Below, one piece after another: positions 1-6,525 of a stretch of DNA of 57,715 nt (the stretch's first letter is position 1; every line of letters starts with the position of its first letter). The notes under the pieces were generated by a model that was not told where the DNA came from, searched no databases, and was given only the letters and a program-made list of their open reading frames with translations. A program made the position numbers and the translations under genes. Location: positions 1-57,715 of the forward strand of contig JAAYPH010000093.1 in the NCBI GenBank assembly GCA_012519955.1, in the 5' to 3' direction. The DNA comes from Candidatus Epulonipiscium sp. Lineage in GTDB: Bacteria > Bacillota > Clostridia > Lachnospirales > Defluviitaleaceae.

Positions 1-1366
1 GATGTCTGTAAGAAGAGTCTACGCTGTAAGTGTCAATTTTTTGTCTTCCGGGAGGCAATTCGTCAATAATAGAAATATCCAAATCTCCATACAGTATAAG
101 TGCTAAAGTTCTTGGAATCGGAGTTGCGGTCATAATAAGAACGTCTGGATTGTTTCCTTTATCAGAAAGTATGGTCCTTTGTCTTACACCAAATCGATGC
201 TGTTCATCGGTAATGACTAGCCCTAGAGATTTAAAGGCAACATTTTCTTGAATCAGAGCATGGGTTCCGAAAACGATATCTATGTCACCTTCAGCAATTT
301 GCTTTAGAATATTTTCTTTTTGCTTTTTTGTCAGAGAACCTGTAAGTAATCCCGTCTTTATATTGAATTGTTCCAAAATGGGCATTAATCCTTGATAATG
401 CTGTGTCGCCAGCACTTCAGTAGGTGCCATCATAACCCCTTGGTAGTTATTTTTAACGGCTATAAATAATGCTATGGCTGCGACAATGGTTTTTCCTGAG
501 CCAACATCCCCTTGAACCAGCCTGTTCATTACATTATCACTGCTCATATCTTCTTTAATTTCATCAACGACTCTTTGCTGAGCCTTTGTTAATTCAAAAG
601 GAAGCCCACGAATAAAATCCTCCAGTTCACTTATGGGTTTAAAGGCAATGCCTTTTCTTTCTTGTTCCATTTGTTTTTTAATACTCATAAGACCTAGTTG
701 AAGCAAAAAAAGTTCTTCAAATACTAAACGATTTCTGGCAACAAAGTAACTATGATCTGATTCTGGAAAATGTATATTGTTTATTGCATAATTATAGTCT
801 GCCAACTGATATTTTTTACGAATCCATAAGGGCAAAAATTCTATGAGCTGGTTTTGCGTTTCTTCCAGGGCATTATGAATAAGTTGTCTTATAATCTTTT
901 GAGATAATTTATATGTACTGGGATAAAGGGGAATAATTCGCCTTGTAAAAATATTTTTATCATCTATAACCTTTTCATAGTCCGGTGATTCCATTTGAAT
1001 TTGCCCATATTTATAAGTTACTTTTCCGGAAAAGAGATAGGTTTCATTCAATTGAAACTGCTTTTTTAAATAGGGTTGTCCAAACCAAACCGCAAATAAA
1101 CTGCCGCTGTCATCCCTTAAATTGACTTTTGTAAGAATTTGGCGGCCTTTTTTAATATTTTGAGCCAGCATACCTATTTTGGCTATAATGGTATTCACTT
1201 CATTGTATTCTATTTCACTGATTTTTCTTACTGTTGATCTGTCTTCATATTCTCTGGGGAAATGATATAATAGATCGCCCACGGTATATATATTTAATTT
1301 ATTCAGTTTTTTTAAAGTCTGTTCTCCCACTCCTTTAATAGACTCTACAGGATCTGAAAGATTCAT
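1..1366 (-). CDS. recG: ATP-dependent DNA helicase RecG (3' part beyond window)
   Basis: RecG remodels stalled replication forks and branched recombination intermediates. The reading frame opens at an ATG (1364-1366) behind AAAGGAG and stays open to the left edge, giving about 455 of the usual ~690 residues. The N-terminus carries the wedge/OB region beginning with SIKGVGEQTL. The helicase core shows Walker A GDVGSGKT near residue 285 and the DEQHRFG box near residue 385, followed by TATPIPRT. The remaining helicase motifs lie outside the window. It is the last visible gene of the asp23-fakA-recG run, an order common in Firmicutes. A possible weak hairpin separates it from fakA. Identification is secure; only completeness is unknown. 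Confidence 0.95.
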   Translation of the reverse strand, partial: MNLSDPVESIKGVGEQTLKKLNKLNIYTVGDLLYHFPREYEDRSTVRKISEIEYNEVNTIIAKIGMLAQNIKKGRQILTKVNLRDDSGSLFAVWFGQPYLKKQFQLNETYLFSGKVTYKYGQIQMESPDYEKVIDDKNIFTRRIIPLYPSTYKLSQKIIRQLIHNALEETQNQLIEFLPLWIRKKYQLADYNYAINNIHFPESDHSYFVARNRLVFEELFLLQLGLMSIKKQMEQERKGIAFKPISELEDFIRGLPFELTKAQQRVVDEIKEDMSSDNVMNRLVQGDVGSGKTIVAAIALFIAVKNNYQGVMMAPTEVLATQHYQGLMPILEQFNIKTGLLTGSLTKKQKENILKQIAEGDIDIVFGTHALIQENVAFKSLGLVITDEQHRFGVRQRTILSDKGNNPDVLIMTATPIPRTLALILYGDLDISIIDELPPGRQKIDTYSVDSSYRH

Positions 1367-1387
1367 GAAAAAACTCCTTTCATTAAG

Positions 1388-1424
1388 AAAAGGCTAAAGA
1401 AATAAATTTACTCTCTAGCCTTTT
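1388..1424 (-). terminator. Weak terminator-like hairpin between fakA and recG
   Basis: AAAAGGCTA (1388-1396) pairs with TAGCCTTTT (1416-1424) across a 19-base loop. Read on minus it ends in only four T residues, so it may attenuate rather than stop transcription into recG. Confidence 0.35.
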
Positions 1425-1467
1425 ATCCATATAAATTTTAGAGGGTGAACTCTACTTAATTAGTATA

Positions 1468-3102
1468 TTATTCCACTGAGAAAATATAATAATATAATGG
1501 TTGACCTCCAAAATGCACTTCTACTTCACATTCAGGATAATTTTCTTCGATGTATTCCTTGGCCTTTAAAGCCTCTTCCTCTTTAACATCTTCTCCATAA
1601 TATATACTTACGATCTCACTATCTTCGTCAACAATTTTATCTATCAGTTCAAAAACCGCTTCTTCTAATTGGTCAGAAACAACTTCTATATTGCCTTCTG
1701 ACATTCCAAGGATATTGCCTTTTTTAATCTCTCGGTTGCCAATTGCAGTGTCCCTTACAGCAAAAGTAATTTGACCGGTTTTAACATAAGACATGCTTTC
1801 ATTCATTGATTCTAAGGTTTCATCGATAGAATGATCAGGCTCAAATCCGATCATTGCTGCTATTCCCTGAGGAATTGTTTTAGAAGGCACGACGAAAACT
1901 TCCTTGTCTTTAGACAATTTTTGTGCTTGTTCTGCGGCTAAAATAATATTTTTATTATTAGGAAGTATAATGACTTTTTCTGCATTTACTTTATCAACGG
2001 CGGTTAAAATATCTTCTGTACTAGGGTTCATAGTTTGCCCGCCCTGAATAATATAGTCAACGCCTAGACCTTTAAAAATTTCCTGGATACCCTCTCCAAT
2101 TGAAACAGCTATAAACCCTATAGGTTTCCTTTCTTGAGGCTTGGATTCTTTTACTTCTTCTACAATAACTTTATTGCTGTGTTGTTCGCGCATATTATCA
2201 ATTTTCATATTTGTTAATGAGCCAAGGGTTAATCCTTTTTCAATCGCTTGTCCCGGGTGGTCCGTATGTACATGTACTTTGATCACCTCATCATCATCCA
2301 CGACTACAATAGAATCTCCTATTGTATTTAAAAATTCTCTTAATTCATTAACTTTTGACGGGTTATTATCAGCACGATTAATAATAAATTCTGTACAATA
2401 ACCAAAGGTAATATCTTCATTGCTTATAGAAGATAAAGCACTGAAAGAACCTTTATTTGCTCCAGCATAAACATTTATTTCTTCATTGCTATTAATTGCC
2501 TTCAGTGCCCCTTCGATGATATAAAGCAGGCCTCTTCCTCCTGCATCCACTACTCCTGCTTGCTTTAAAACAGGAAGCATATCGGGTGTTTTTTTCAAAA
2601 CAGTATGGGCATGGGCAAGTACTTCTTTTAAAAATTCTTCTATATTATCTATTTCTAGTGATAATTGCAATGCTTTTTCTGTAGCTTCTCGTGCTACTGT
2701 TAAAATAGTTCCTTCTTTTGGTTTCATAACCGCTTTATAAGCAGTTTTTACCCCTACTTCAAAGGCTTCTGCCAGGGCAACTGTATCTATGTTGCTGTGA
2801 TTTTGAAGTCCTTTAGAAAATCCTCTGAATAACTGTGATAAAATAACTCCTGAATTACCTCTCGCTCCTCTTAAAGAACCAGAAGCTGCTGCTTTTGCAA
2901 CTTCAAACACATCATCAGAGTCTGTTTTTTCTACTTCTCTTGCTGCTGCCAATACCGTTAAAGACATGTTCGTTCCTGTATCTCCATCGGGAACAGGGAA
3001 TACATTTAATTCATCTACAATTTGTTTGTTTTTTTCTAAATGATTTGCTCCTGCTATAATCATTCTTTTTAGCATAGCACCATCTATAGATAAAATACTC
3101 AC
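1468..3102 (-). CDS. fakA: Fatty acid kinase catalytic subunit FakA (DhaL/DegV-like, YloV family)
   Basis: In this family the protein phosphorylates fatty acids held by a FakB (DegV-type) carrier, feeding exogenous fatty acids into phospholipid synthesis. Its 544 residues match the usual ~550. The N-terminal DhaL nucleotide-binding domain shows the Mg/ATP motif PVPDGDTGTNM (residues 36-46), RGARGNSG (78-85) and DAGGRG (186-191). The remaining two thirds are the FakA-type middle domain and the C-terminal domain. The start is GTG at 3100-3102, seven bases behind AAGGAGG. It lies 22 bases downstream of the Asp23-like gene and upstream of recG, a conserved arrangement. No FakB gene is in the window, so the substrate is inferred from the family. 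Confidence 0.9.
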   Translation of the reverse strand: MSILSIDGAMLKRMIIAGANHLEKNKQIVDELNVFPVPDGDTGTNMSLTVLAAAREVEKTDSDDVFEVAKAAASGSLRGARGNSGVILSQLFRGFSKGLQNHSNIDTVALAEAFEVGVKTAYKAVMKPKEGTILTVAREATEKALQLSLEIDNIEEFLKEVLAHAHTVLKKTPDMLPVLKQAGVVDAGGRGLLYIIEGALKAINSNEEINVYAGANKGSFSALSSISNEDITFGYCTEFIINRADNNPSKVNELREFLNTIGDSIVVVDDDEVIKVHVHTDHPGQAIEKGLTLGSLTNMKIDNMREQHSNKVIVEEVKESKPQERKPIGFIAVSIGEGIQEIFKGLGVDYIIQGGQTMNPSTEDILTAVDKVNAEKVIILPNNKNIILAAEQAQKLSKDKEVFVVPSKTIPQGIAAMIGFEPDHSIDETLESMNESMSYVKTGQITFAVRDTAIGNREIKKGNILGMSEGNIEVVSDQLEEAVFELIDKIVDEDSEIVSIYYGEDVKEEEALKAKEYIEENYPECEVEVHFGGQPLYYYIFSVE

Positions 3103-3124
3103 TTTGCTGCCTCCTTTGTATCCA

Positions 3125-3481
3125 TTAATTGTCTACTCGAACACCTTCGACAAAAATATTAATTTTTTCTACTTTTAGTCCAATAAATTCTTCAATTTTA
3201 TATTTAACGGTATTAATTAAATTGTCTGCTACAGCAGAAATTTTTGTACCATATTCAACGATAATATGAAAATCAAGAGTAACGCCATTTTCGTTTATAT
3301 ATACTTTAATACCTTTAGTGAGGCTCTCTTTTCTAAGCAATTGTACTAAACCATCGGTAACATTTTTGGTTGCCATACCTACGATTCCATAACATTCCAT
3401 TGCTGTTAGTCCGGCAATACGAGCGATCACTTCATCTTCTATGAAAATATTTCCGTATTCATTCATTAAATTACCAACCAT
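3125..3481 (-). CDS. Asp23/Gls24 family envelope stress protein (YloU type)
   Basis: A 118-residue Asp23/Gls24-domain protein. It has the family pattern of an N-terminal GNIFIEDEVIARIAGLTAME segment, a central conserved MECYGIVGM, and an alternating beta/alpha C-terminal half ending in VEKINIFVEGV. No signal peptide or membrane helix is visible, so it is probably a cytoplasmic, membrane-associated factor. The ATG follows GGAGGG by six bases. It leads the asp23-fakA-recG run and is divergent from rpmB, as in Bacillus (rpmB-yloU-yloV). A second paralogue lies at 36821-37234. The biochemical role of the family is not established. Confidence 0.88.
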   Translation of the reverse strand: MVGNLMNEYGNIFIEDEVIARIAGLTAMECYGIVGMATKNVTDGLVQLLRKESLTKGIKVYINENGVTLDFHIIVEYGTKISAVADNLINTVKYKIEEFIGLKVEKINIFVEGVRVDN

Positions 3482-3543
3482 CTTGTACCCTCCTGCACAT
3501 CATTATTTTCATCACAATATCACTATATAATATCCTATTATAT

Positions 3544-3570
3544 ATTATATCATCTTTTCAAGTTTTTCAA
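3544..3570 (-). promoter_or_regulatory. Probable sigma-A promoter of asp23-fakA(-recG)
   Basis: On minus, a perfect TATAAT (-10; plus 3544-3549) lies in the divergent gap to rpmB. Upstream candidates are TTGAAA at a 15-base spacing (plus 3565-3570) or TTTTGA at 17. The -10 is convincing, the -35 is not. Confidence 0.42.
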
Positions 3571-3605
3571 AATAAAATTGTCAATAATAAAATATATATT
3601 TTTCC

Positions 3606-3634
3606 TTGCAATATGACATACTATCTGATAAAAT
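3606..3634 (+). promoter_or_regulatory. Sigma-A promoter of rpmB
   Basis: TTGCAA (3606-3611), a 17-base spacer and TAAAAT (3629-3634) stand 45 bases before the rpmB start codon. Spacing and hexamers fit the vegetative consensus. The rpmB ribosome site AAAGGAGGTG is at 3663-3672. Confidence 0.75.
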
Positions 3635-3679
3635 AGTTTTGTTGTGTCACGGTGATGGATTTAAAGGAGGTGTAGTGTA

Positions 3680-3868
3680 ATGGCAAAATGTGATATCTGT
3701 CAAAAAGGTGTTCATTTTGGTATTCAAGTGAGCCACTCTCATAGAAGATCAAATAAGCAATGGAAACCAAATATCAAAAGAGTAAAAGCTATAGTTAACG
3801 GAGCAAATAAAACATTAAATGTATGCACAAGATGTTTACGCTCTAATGCGGTTGCTCGTGCAAATTAA
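3680..3868 (+). CDS. rpmB: 50S ribosomal protein L28 (zinc-binding form)
   Basis: Ribosomal protein bL28, a 62-residue component of the large subunit. It begins MAKCDICQKG and includes the family signature VSHSHRRSNKQW. Two CxxC pairs (C4/C7 and C49/C52) mark it as the zinc-ribbon form of L28. The start is ATG eight bases after AAAGGAGGTG. It is a single-gene unit on plus with its own promoter and a strong terminator directly after its stop codon, set between spoVM and asp23 as in Bacillus. Confidence 0.97.
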   Translation: MAKCDICQKGVHFGIQVSHSHRRSNKQWKPNIKRVKAIVNGANKTLNVCTRCLRSNAVARAN

Positions 3869-3902
3869 AAAAACAAAGTTCGCTTTAGAACTTTGTTTTT
3901 TT
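3867..3902 (+). terminator. Rho-independent terminator of rpmB
   Basis: A perfect 15-pair stem starts inside the rpmB stop codon (3867-3881 with 3888-3902) around a GCTTTA loop and ends in a run of seven T. The stem is symmetric, so it could also act on minus. Confidence 0.88.
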
Positions 3903-3907
3903 AATGG

Positions 3908-3956
3908 GAAATAAGAAAGTTCGTCTTGTTTGCAAGGGACTACACTTTCTTATTTC
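3908..3956. repeat. Inverted repeat between the rpmB and spoVM terminators
   Basis: GAAATAAGAAAGT (3908-3920) pairs exactly with ACTTTCTTATTTC (3944-3956). The 23-base loop holds a small CTTG/CAAG palindrome. It sits between two ordinary terminators in the convergent gap and may be a second barrier to read-through. Confidence 0.6.
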
Positions 3957-3981
3957 AAAAATGTGACCCTGTCGCATTTTT
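3957..3981 (-). terminator. Terminator of spoVM
   Basis: An 11-pair stem (3957-3967 with 3971-3981, one G-T pair) with a three-base loop begins at the spoVM stop codon and, read on minus, ends in five T. Confidence 0.65.
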
Positions 3982-4058
3982 TAATTTGATTTTATCCCAC
4001 ATATTCTTTTTATTATTGAGCCGAGAAATTTAGGCATTCTAATTACCATGATCTTCAA
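3981..4058 (-). CDS. spoVM: Stage V sporulation protein SpoVM (TTG start)
   Basis: A 25-residue amphipathic peptide that in Bacillus recognises the convex forespore membrane and anchors the SpoIVA coat base. The core MPKFLGSIIKRICG aligns without gaps to Bacillus SpoVM (LPKFLGGIVRAMLG), including the bend-forming proline at residue 9. With the TTG start (plus 4056-4058), the peptide is 25 residues, against 26 in Bacillus. GGAGG (4067-4071) lies eight bases before this TTG. The first ATG, three codons later, is 17 bases from it, so TTG is preferred. The locus is the canonical one, between thiN and rpmB. It follows a 47-residue membrane protein gene by 14 bases and ends in its own terminator. 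It is easily missed because of its length. Confidence 0.85.
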   Translation of the reverse strand: MKIMVIRMPKFLGSIIKRICGIKSN

Positions 4059-4072
4059 TTCCTTCACCTCCG

Positions 4073-4216
4073 TTAATATTTTAGGATAAAGAGGTAGCCC
4101 ATTAAAATAAGTATTAAAGCTGAAACAATGATAAATACCGTTCCAGGAAGAAGAAAAACCAGAAGCATTCCGATTCCCATTGCTAGAAGAGTTAGTCCCA
4201 ATACTCTTTTTTTCAT
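4073..4216 (-). CDS. Small two-helix membrane protein upstream of SpoVM
   Basis: An unrecognised 47-residue protein. It starts MKKRVLGLTLLAMG and is almost wholly hydrophobic, with two predicted membrane segments (about residues 5-22 and 26-44) split by LPGT, which suggests a hairpin topology. The ATG (plus 4214-4216) has GAGGAAG upstream. The stop codon lies one base before the spoVM ribosome site, so the two are probably co-transcribed and possibly translationally coupled. A terminator isolates them from thiN. An ACATATT element at about 4270-4276 resembles a sigma-E -35, but the best -10 (AATAAACT) is only 12 bases further on, so the promoter is unproven. A role at the spore membrane is inferred from position only. 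Confidence 0.62.
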   Translation of the reverse strand: MKKRVLGLTLLAMGIGMLLVFLLPGTVFIIVSALILILMGYLFILKY

Positions 4217-4278
4217 TTTCTTCTACTTCCTCAATAAAGTGTTTAATATAGTTTATTCCATATATTTTCAATATGTGC

Positions 4279-4320
4279 AAAACGGACTCAACATATTATT
4301 CATATGTCGAGTCCGTTTTT
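4279..4320 (-). terminator. Terminator of the coaBC-thiN gene run
   Basis: AAAACGGACTC (4279-4289) pairs with GAGTCCGTTTT (4309-4319), and the stem extends past one mismatch through ACATAT/ATATGT to a five-base loop. It overlaps the thiN stop codon. The T run on minus is short (four). Confidence 0.7.
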
Positions 4321-4957
4321 AATTGTCTTTGGGTTGAATGACTAATAAAAGTCCTGACTGAATGCTTATACGGGCTTTTGGGGAAGTCATTACATTACTA
4401 ATACCATAAGAACTGCCTGCTGTTAAAGTTGCGTTACTTAAAGCATAATAAAGCCCTTCGGTACATACTCCCCTTACCTCCATAGTAAAAGGTACTAAAG
4501 ATACAATGTCATTCTCATTTCCAGAAATAAAAATCTCCTTATTGATTAAATGAATTTGATTATATTCATTGATCAATGTAGCTGCAACATTCCGCTGCAA
4601 AGCTGAATACAGGAGATGGACATTTCCAAGGGTATGATCAAAACGACTTCCCAATCCTCCGGCAATCCATATATGAGAAGGTCTTTTTTCAATGGCGTAT
4701 TCCAATGAAATTTCTGTATCTGTTTTATCTTTTTTCGAAGGAAAGGTTAAAAAAGGAACATTCTTGTTTTTAAAGAATAAAATACTTTCTTCTGAAGCAG
4801 AATCAAAATCTCCTATAATGATATCCGGTGTAATATTGAGAATTCTTCCATGTTCCATCCCTCTGTCAGCACAAATAATATAGTCTGCACGATCAACATA
4901 TTCTTTATAAAATGAATAATCCCGTATTTCTCCTCCGGCAAATATTAATACATTCAT
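4319..4957 (-). CDS. thiN: Thiamine pyrophosphokinase
   Basis: It transfers pyrophosphate from ATP to thiamine, giving thiamine diphosphate. The 212 residues show the family motifs: ADRG (30-33), GDFDSAS (49-55), KDKTDTE near 76-82, and GGLGSRFDHTLGN near 100. The Asp-rich residues bind Mg-ATP, and the C-terminal beta domain binds thiamine. The ATG overlaps the rpe stop by one base (TAATG), indicating coupling. It is the last gene of the long prpC-prkC-rsgA-rpe-thiN stretch, matching the Bacillus order. The steA product at 24108-25085 shares a distant version of this fold but is a different family. Confidence 0.93.
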   Translation of the reverse strand: MNVLIFAGGEIRDYSFYKEYVDRADYIICADRGMEHGRILNITPDIIIGDFDSASEESILFFKNKNVPFLTFPSKKDKTDTEISLEYAIEKRPSHIWIAGGLGSRFDHTLGNVHLLYSALQRNVAATLINEYNQIHLINKEIFISGNENDIVSLVPFTMEVRGVCTEGLYYALSNATLTAGSSYGISNVMTSPKARISIQSGLLLVIQPKDN

Positions 4958-5625
4958 TATTGATCTCCGAATTTGTTAAAAATTTTTAAGAATTCTTGTA
5001 TTGTTTGAACTGGATCAGGGGTATTATAAACAGCTGAGCCGGCTACCAGAATATTTGCGCCTGCTTTAATGATTTCTTCAGCATTCTCTAAATTGGCTCC
5101 TCCATCTATTTCTATCTCTACAGACAATTGATTTTCTTTAATATATGCTGACAATTCTCTAATCTTGTCTAAGCACTGAGGAATGAAGCTTTGTCCTCCA
5201 AATCCAGGATTAACGGTCATAATAAGAACCATATCTATATCGGGAAGCACATATTTTAAAGTACTTAAATCCGTTGCAGGGTTTAAAGCAACCCCTGCCT
5301 TCATTCCTAAATTTTTAATACATTGAACCGTTCTATGAAGATGTGTGCAAGCTTCAGCATGTACGGTTAATAGATCAGCCCCTGCATCATGGAAAGCCTC
5401 TAAATATTGATCCGGATTGGAGATCATTAAGTGAACATCAAAAGGGAGCTTCGTATGCTTTCTTAAACTTTTAACGATCGGTGCCCCTAAGGTTATATTA
5501 GGTACAAAATGTCCATCCATTACATCAATATGAACAAGATGTGCGCCACCCTTATCAAGTATTTGTACTGCATCTTTTAATTGAGAAAAATCTGCCGATA
5601 ATATGGAAGGTGCCAATTTAATCAT
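4957..5625 (-). CDS. rpe: Ribulose-phosphate 3-epimerase
   Basis: It interconverts ribulose 5-phosphate and xylulose 5-phosphate in the pentose phosphate pathway. The 222 residues form a TIM barrel of the usual length. Metal and catalytic residues appear in VHIDVMDGHFVPN (H32, D34, D37), DVHLMI (H65) and the later EIDGG, with the signature VNPGFGGQ between them. The ATG follows AAAGGAG. It lies three bases after rsgA and overlaps thiN by one base, so it is part of one transcript with them. Confidence 0.96.
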   Translation of the reverse strand: MIKLAPSILSADFSQLKDAVQILDKGGAHLVHIDVMDGHFVPNITLGAPIVKSLRKHTKLPFDVHLMISNPDQYLEAFHDAGADLLTVHAEACTHLHRTVQCIKNLGMKAGVALNPATDLSTLKYVLPDIDMVLIMTVNPGFGGQSFIPQCLDKIRELSAYIKENQLSVEIEIDGGANLENAEEIIKAGANILVAGSAVYNTPDPVQTIQEFLKIFNKFGDQ

Positions 5626-5628
5626 GTC

Positions 5629-6510
5629 TTACCATCTCCTTTGTTTTGCTGATTCCAGTTCGTTATAAATGAGTTTATAACGCTCATATCTTCCTTTATC
5701 GATGATACCTTCATCTAACTTCTGCTTTACCATACATTGAGGCTCGTGAATATGACTGCATTCAGAAAACTTGCAGTAAGCCCTATAGGTATTAAATTCT
5801 CTAAAATAATTTTGAAGCATATTCGGAGCAATATTTTCTAAAGAAAGAGAACTAAAGCCCGGAGTGTCCAAAACAAAACCTCCTTCTTTAAAAGGAAGAA
5901 GTTCAACATGCCGTGTCGTGTGTTTCCCTCTCTTTACCTTTTGACTAATGTCCCCTGTTTTTAATTTTAAATGAGGATCAACTTTATTGAGTAAAGAGGA
6001 TTTTCCTACCCCGGAAGGACCTGCAAAAACGGTAGTTCTATTCCTTAATTCATTTTTTATCTCTTCAATTCCTGTATTTGAGACTGTACTCGTTACAATA
6101 ACTTTATAGCCTGCTTTTTCATACACATCTTTAATTGCTTCATAGTCTTTTTCCATGTCTATATCTATTTTATTAATACATATGCAGATGTCTAAATTTT
6201 GTTCTTCGACCAATACTAAGAATCTATCTAAAAGTTGGAGATTGGGATCCGGACTTTTGGCTGCAAAAACAATAATTGCCTGATCTATATTTGCAACCGG
6301 CGGCCGAATTAAGAGGTTTTTTCTTGGCAATATTTCAACAATACTTCCGGTCAGTTGATTCTCTTCAGGAACAATCCTTACTAAATCACCTATATAAGGA
6401 ATTAGGTTAACATTCCTAAATTTGCCTCTTGCCTTGCATTCAAATATTTTATCTTCAGCCTTAACATAATAAAATCCAGCAATCCCTTTGACAATAGTTC
6501 CTGTGATCAT
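5629..6510 (-). CDS. rsgA: Ribosome small-subunit-dependent GTPase RsgA
   Basis: A circularly permuted GTPase that checks late 30S subunit assembly. In 293 residues the order is an N-terminal OB fold (about 1-65), G4 NKID (113-116), G1 GPSGVGKSS (164-172), G3 DTPG (215-218), and a C-terminal zinc finger with C246, C251, H253 and C259. All key residues are present. It directly follows prkC. In Bacillus the equivalent protein (CpgA) is a PrkC substrate, so the grouping is functional as well as positional. The ATG lies four bases behind GGAGG. Confidence 0.96.
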   Translation of the reverse strand: MITGTIVKGIAGFYYVKAEDKIFECKARGKFRNVNLIPYIGDLVRIVPEENQLTGSIVEILPRKNLLIRPPVANIDQAIIVFAAKSPDPNLQLLDRFLVLVEEQNLDICICINKIDIDMEKDYEAIKDVYEKAGYKVIVTSTVSNTGIEEIKNELRNRTTVFAGPSGVGKSSLLNKVDPHLKLKTGDISQKVKRGKHTTRHVELLPFKEGGFVLDTPGFSSLSLENIAPNMLQNYFREFNTYRAYCKFSECSHIHEPQCMVKQKLDEGIIDKGRYERYKLIYNELESAKQRRW

Positions 6511-6525
6511 ATTGCCTCCTCTCCA

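Noticed and set aside
30-251. 73-codon plus reading frame at the left edge
   Set aside because: It is antisense to recG, whose minus frame shows intact helicase motifs across this stretch.
3981-4280. A 99-codon minus reading frame ending at the SpoVM stop
   Set aside because: Its upstream portion is low-complexity and reads the 47-residue membrane protein out of frame; only its last 25 codons, from the TTG with a ribosome site, look like a real gene.
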